From contig VBDL01000653.1 in the NCBI GenBank assembly GCA_005884255.1, positions 1 through 5,983 of the forward strand: DNA of 5,983 bases. Reading direction: 5' to 3'. Both the position numbers and the translations under genes were made by a program. Positions 5,574-5,983 of this stretch are shown here, one piece after another. Under the pieces are notes generated by a model. That model ran no database searches and had not been told where the DNA came from. It saw only the letters and a program-made list of their open reading frames with translations. Source of the stretch: Betaproteobacteria bacterium (lineage in GTDB: Bacteria; Pseudomonadota; Gammaproteobacteria; Burkholderiales; Burkholderiaceae_C). Positions within the stretch are counted from its first letter, which is position 1. Every line of letters begins with the position of its first letter.

Positions 5574-5636
5574 TTAGGCGGCGGGCGCGAGCGAGGCGGC
5601 CAACGACGAGAGGGCAAGATCCGTGATGCTTCGCAT
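5574..5636 (-). CDS. Candidate 20-residue small protein or leader peptide upstream of rsgA
   Basis: ATG at 5636 is preceded, after five bases, by AGGAGG (5647-5642), together with the DJ-1/PfpI site one of the two best ribosome binding sites in the window. The ORF encodes 20 residues, beginning MRSITDLAL, rich in Leu, Ala and Ser, and ends at TAA 5574-5576. It could form a short amphipathic helix. It lies 15 bases before the cloverleaf element and 114 bases before rsgA, so a translated leader peptide or a free-standing small protein are both possible. There are no runs of one amino acid that would suggest a classical attenuator. It might also be the surviving start of a decayed gene. I do not recognise it. 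Confidence 0.42.
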   Translation of the reverse strand: MRSITDLALSSLAASLAPAA

Positions 5637-5671
5637 GGCAGCCTCCTCGCGTGGGTGGATGAAGAGCGCGT

Positions 5672-5700
5672 AATGTCGTGCGGTTCGAGGCGCGCGTCAA
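5672..5700 (-). promoter_or_regulatory. Weak sigma-70-like promoter for the small ORF and rsgA
   Basis: On the minus strand TTGACG (5700-5695) matches the -35 consensus at 5 of 6 positions. GACATT (5677-5672) follows at 17 bases but matches the -10 at only 3 of 6. It would start transcription near 5665, about 30 bases before the small ORF. Confidence 0.3.
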
Positions 5701-5723
5701 GCCTGCCCTGAGGTATCGAAGGG
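5701..5723. repeat. Fragment resembling a dispersed intergenic repeat
   Basis: The minus strand reads CCCTTCGATACCTCAGGG followed by CAGGC. This resembles a short, partly palindromic intergenic word (CCCTTCGAC-AGGCTC-AGGG type) that I recall as abundant in many proteobacterial genomes, Burkholderiales included. The copy count in this genome cannot be seen from one window. Confidence 0.4.
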
Positions 5724-5728
5724 AGCGT

Positions 5729-5734
5729 TAGCAT
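5729..5734 (+). promoter_or_regulatory. Candidate -10 box for a near-leaderless M50 protease transcript
   Basis: TAGCAT matches the -10 consensus at 4 of 6 positions and ends eight bases before ATG 5743. Transcription would start within a base or two of the start codon. No Shine-Dalgarno site lies at a usual distance (GGGAG at 5721-5725 is too far), which fits leaderless initiation. No convincing -35 box is seen. Confidence 0.27.
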
Positions 5735-5742
5735 GCGGGCCC

Positions 5743-5983
5743 ATGATCAAACTGCTGCTGTGGCTCTTCGGCGGCCTGAAGTTCCTCAAGCTCGGCAAGT
5801 TGCTGACCACCGGCGGCACGATGCTGCTGTCGGTCGTCGCCTACGCCTTCATCTATGGCTGGCGCTACGCGGCGGGCTTCGTCGCGCTGCTCTTCCTGCA
5901 CGAGATGGGCCACTACGTCGCTGCGCGCCAACGTGGCCTGCCCGTCGGCGCGCCGACCTTCATCCCCTTCGTCGGCGCCTGGG
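5743..5983 (+). CDS. Site-2 protease family (M50) membrane metalloprotease, 5' part
   Basis: Eighty codons are visible and the gene runs off the window. The zinc-binding motif HEMGH is at residues 53-57, in the order typical of site-2 proteases: a hydrophobic N-terminus, a membrane segment around residues 24-40, then a second (about 42-52) leading into HExxH. The sequence after it, YVAARQRGLPVGAPTFIPFVGAW, is characteristic of the bacterial subgroup that keeps the catalytic site close to the N-terminus. Such enzymes cut substrates inside or near the inner membrane, often regulatory proteins such as anti-sigma factors; the substrate here is unknown. The second zinc ligand region (an Asp motif) lies beyond the window. 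ATG 5743 is the first in-frame start; an ATG at 5733 is in another frame. No Shine-Dalgarno site is seen. The gene is divergent from the rsgA unit. Confidence 0.88.
   Translation, partial: MIKLLLWLFGGLKFLKLGKLLTTGGTMLLSVVAYAFIYGWRYAAGFVALLFLHEMGHYVAARQRGLPVGAPTFIPFVGAW

Noticed and set aside
1..5983. CRISPR array, insertion sequence, prophage genes or toxin-antitoxin pair
   Set aside because: No regularly spaced repeats, transposase or integrase motifs, phage genes or paired small genes were found on either strand.

Overview
The window is GC-rich DNA. Its gene content and codon use point to a betaproteobacterium, most likely Burkholderiales of the Rubrivivax/Leptothrix/Methylibium kind. That placement is inferred from protein style and base composition, not from a marker gene. 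No mobile element, CRISPR array, rRNA or tRNA is visible.

Layout, left to right: the 3' part of a RimJ/RimL-type GNAT acetyltransferase (+, 1-390). A decayed DJ-1/PfpI-family gene (-, 423-968) with an in-frame stop and a missing internal segment. A short divergent intergenic region with two hairpins (969-1111). A two-gene operon of type II NADH:quinone oxidoreductase ndh (+, 1112-2512) and a small dual-specificity-type protein phosphatase (+, 2524-3000). A remnant of an uncharacterised gene (-, 3005-3231). A nitronate monooxygenase (+, 3329-4378). A convergent spacer with three hairpins (4379-4456). A frame-disrupted rsgA, the circularly permuted ribosome-assembly GTPase (-, 4457-5459). A 283-base spacer (5460-5742) holding a striking multi-arm inverted-repeat structure against the rsgA start and a 20-codon ORF with a very good ribosome binding site. 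Last, the first 80 codons of a site-2 (M50) membrane metalloprotease (+, 5743 to the window end).

The intact genes are housekeeping or accessory metabolic functions: respiratory NADH oxidation, nitronate detoxification, protein dephosphorylation, N-acetylation and intramembrane proteolysis. They do not form one pathway; only ndh and the phosphatase look co-transcribed.

Two things stand out. All three genes of recognisable origin on the minus strand are broken, while every gene visible on the plus strand is open; at least two of the three lack internal segments, which suggests real decay or an assembly problem rather than single-base errors. Second, the rsgA leader can fold as a four-arm cloverleaf of 100 nt with an alternative pairing. 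That is the best candidate here for something undescribed, but it rests on hand-found base pairing only.
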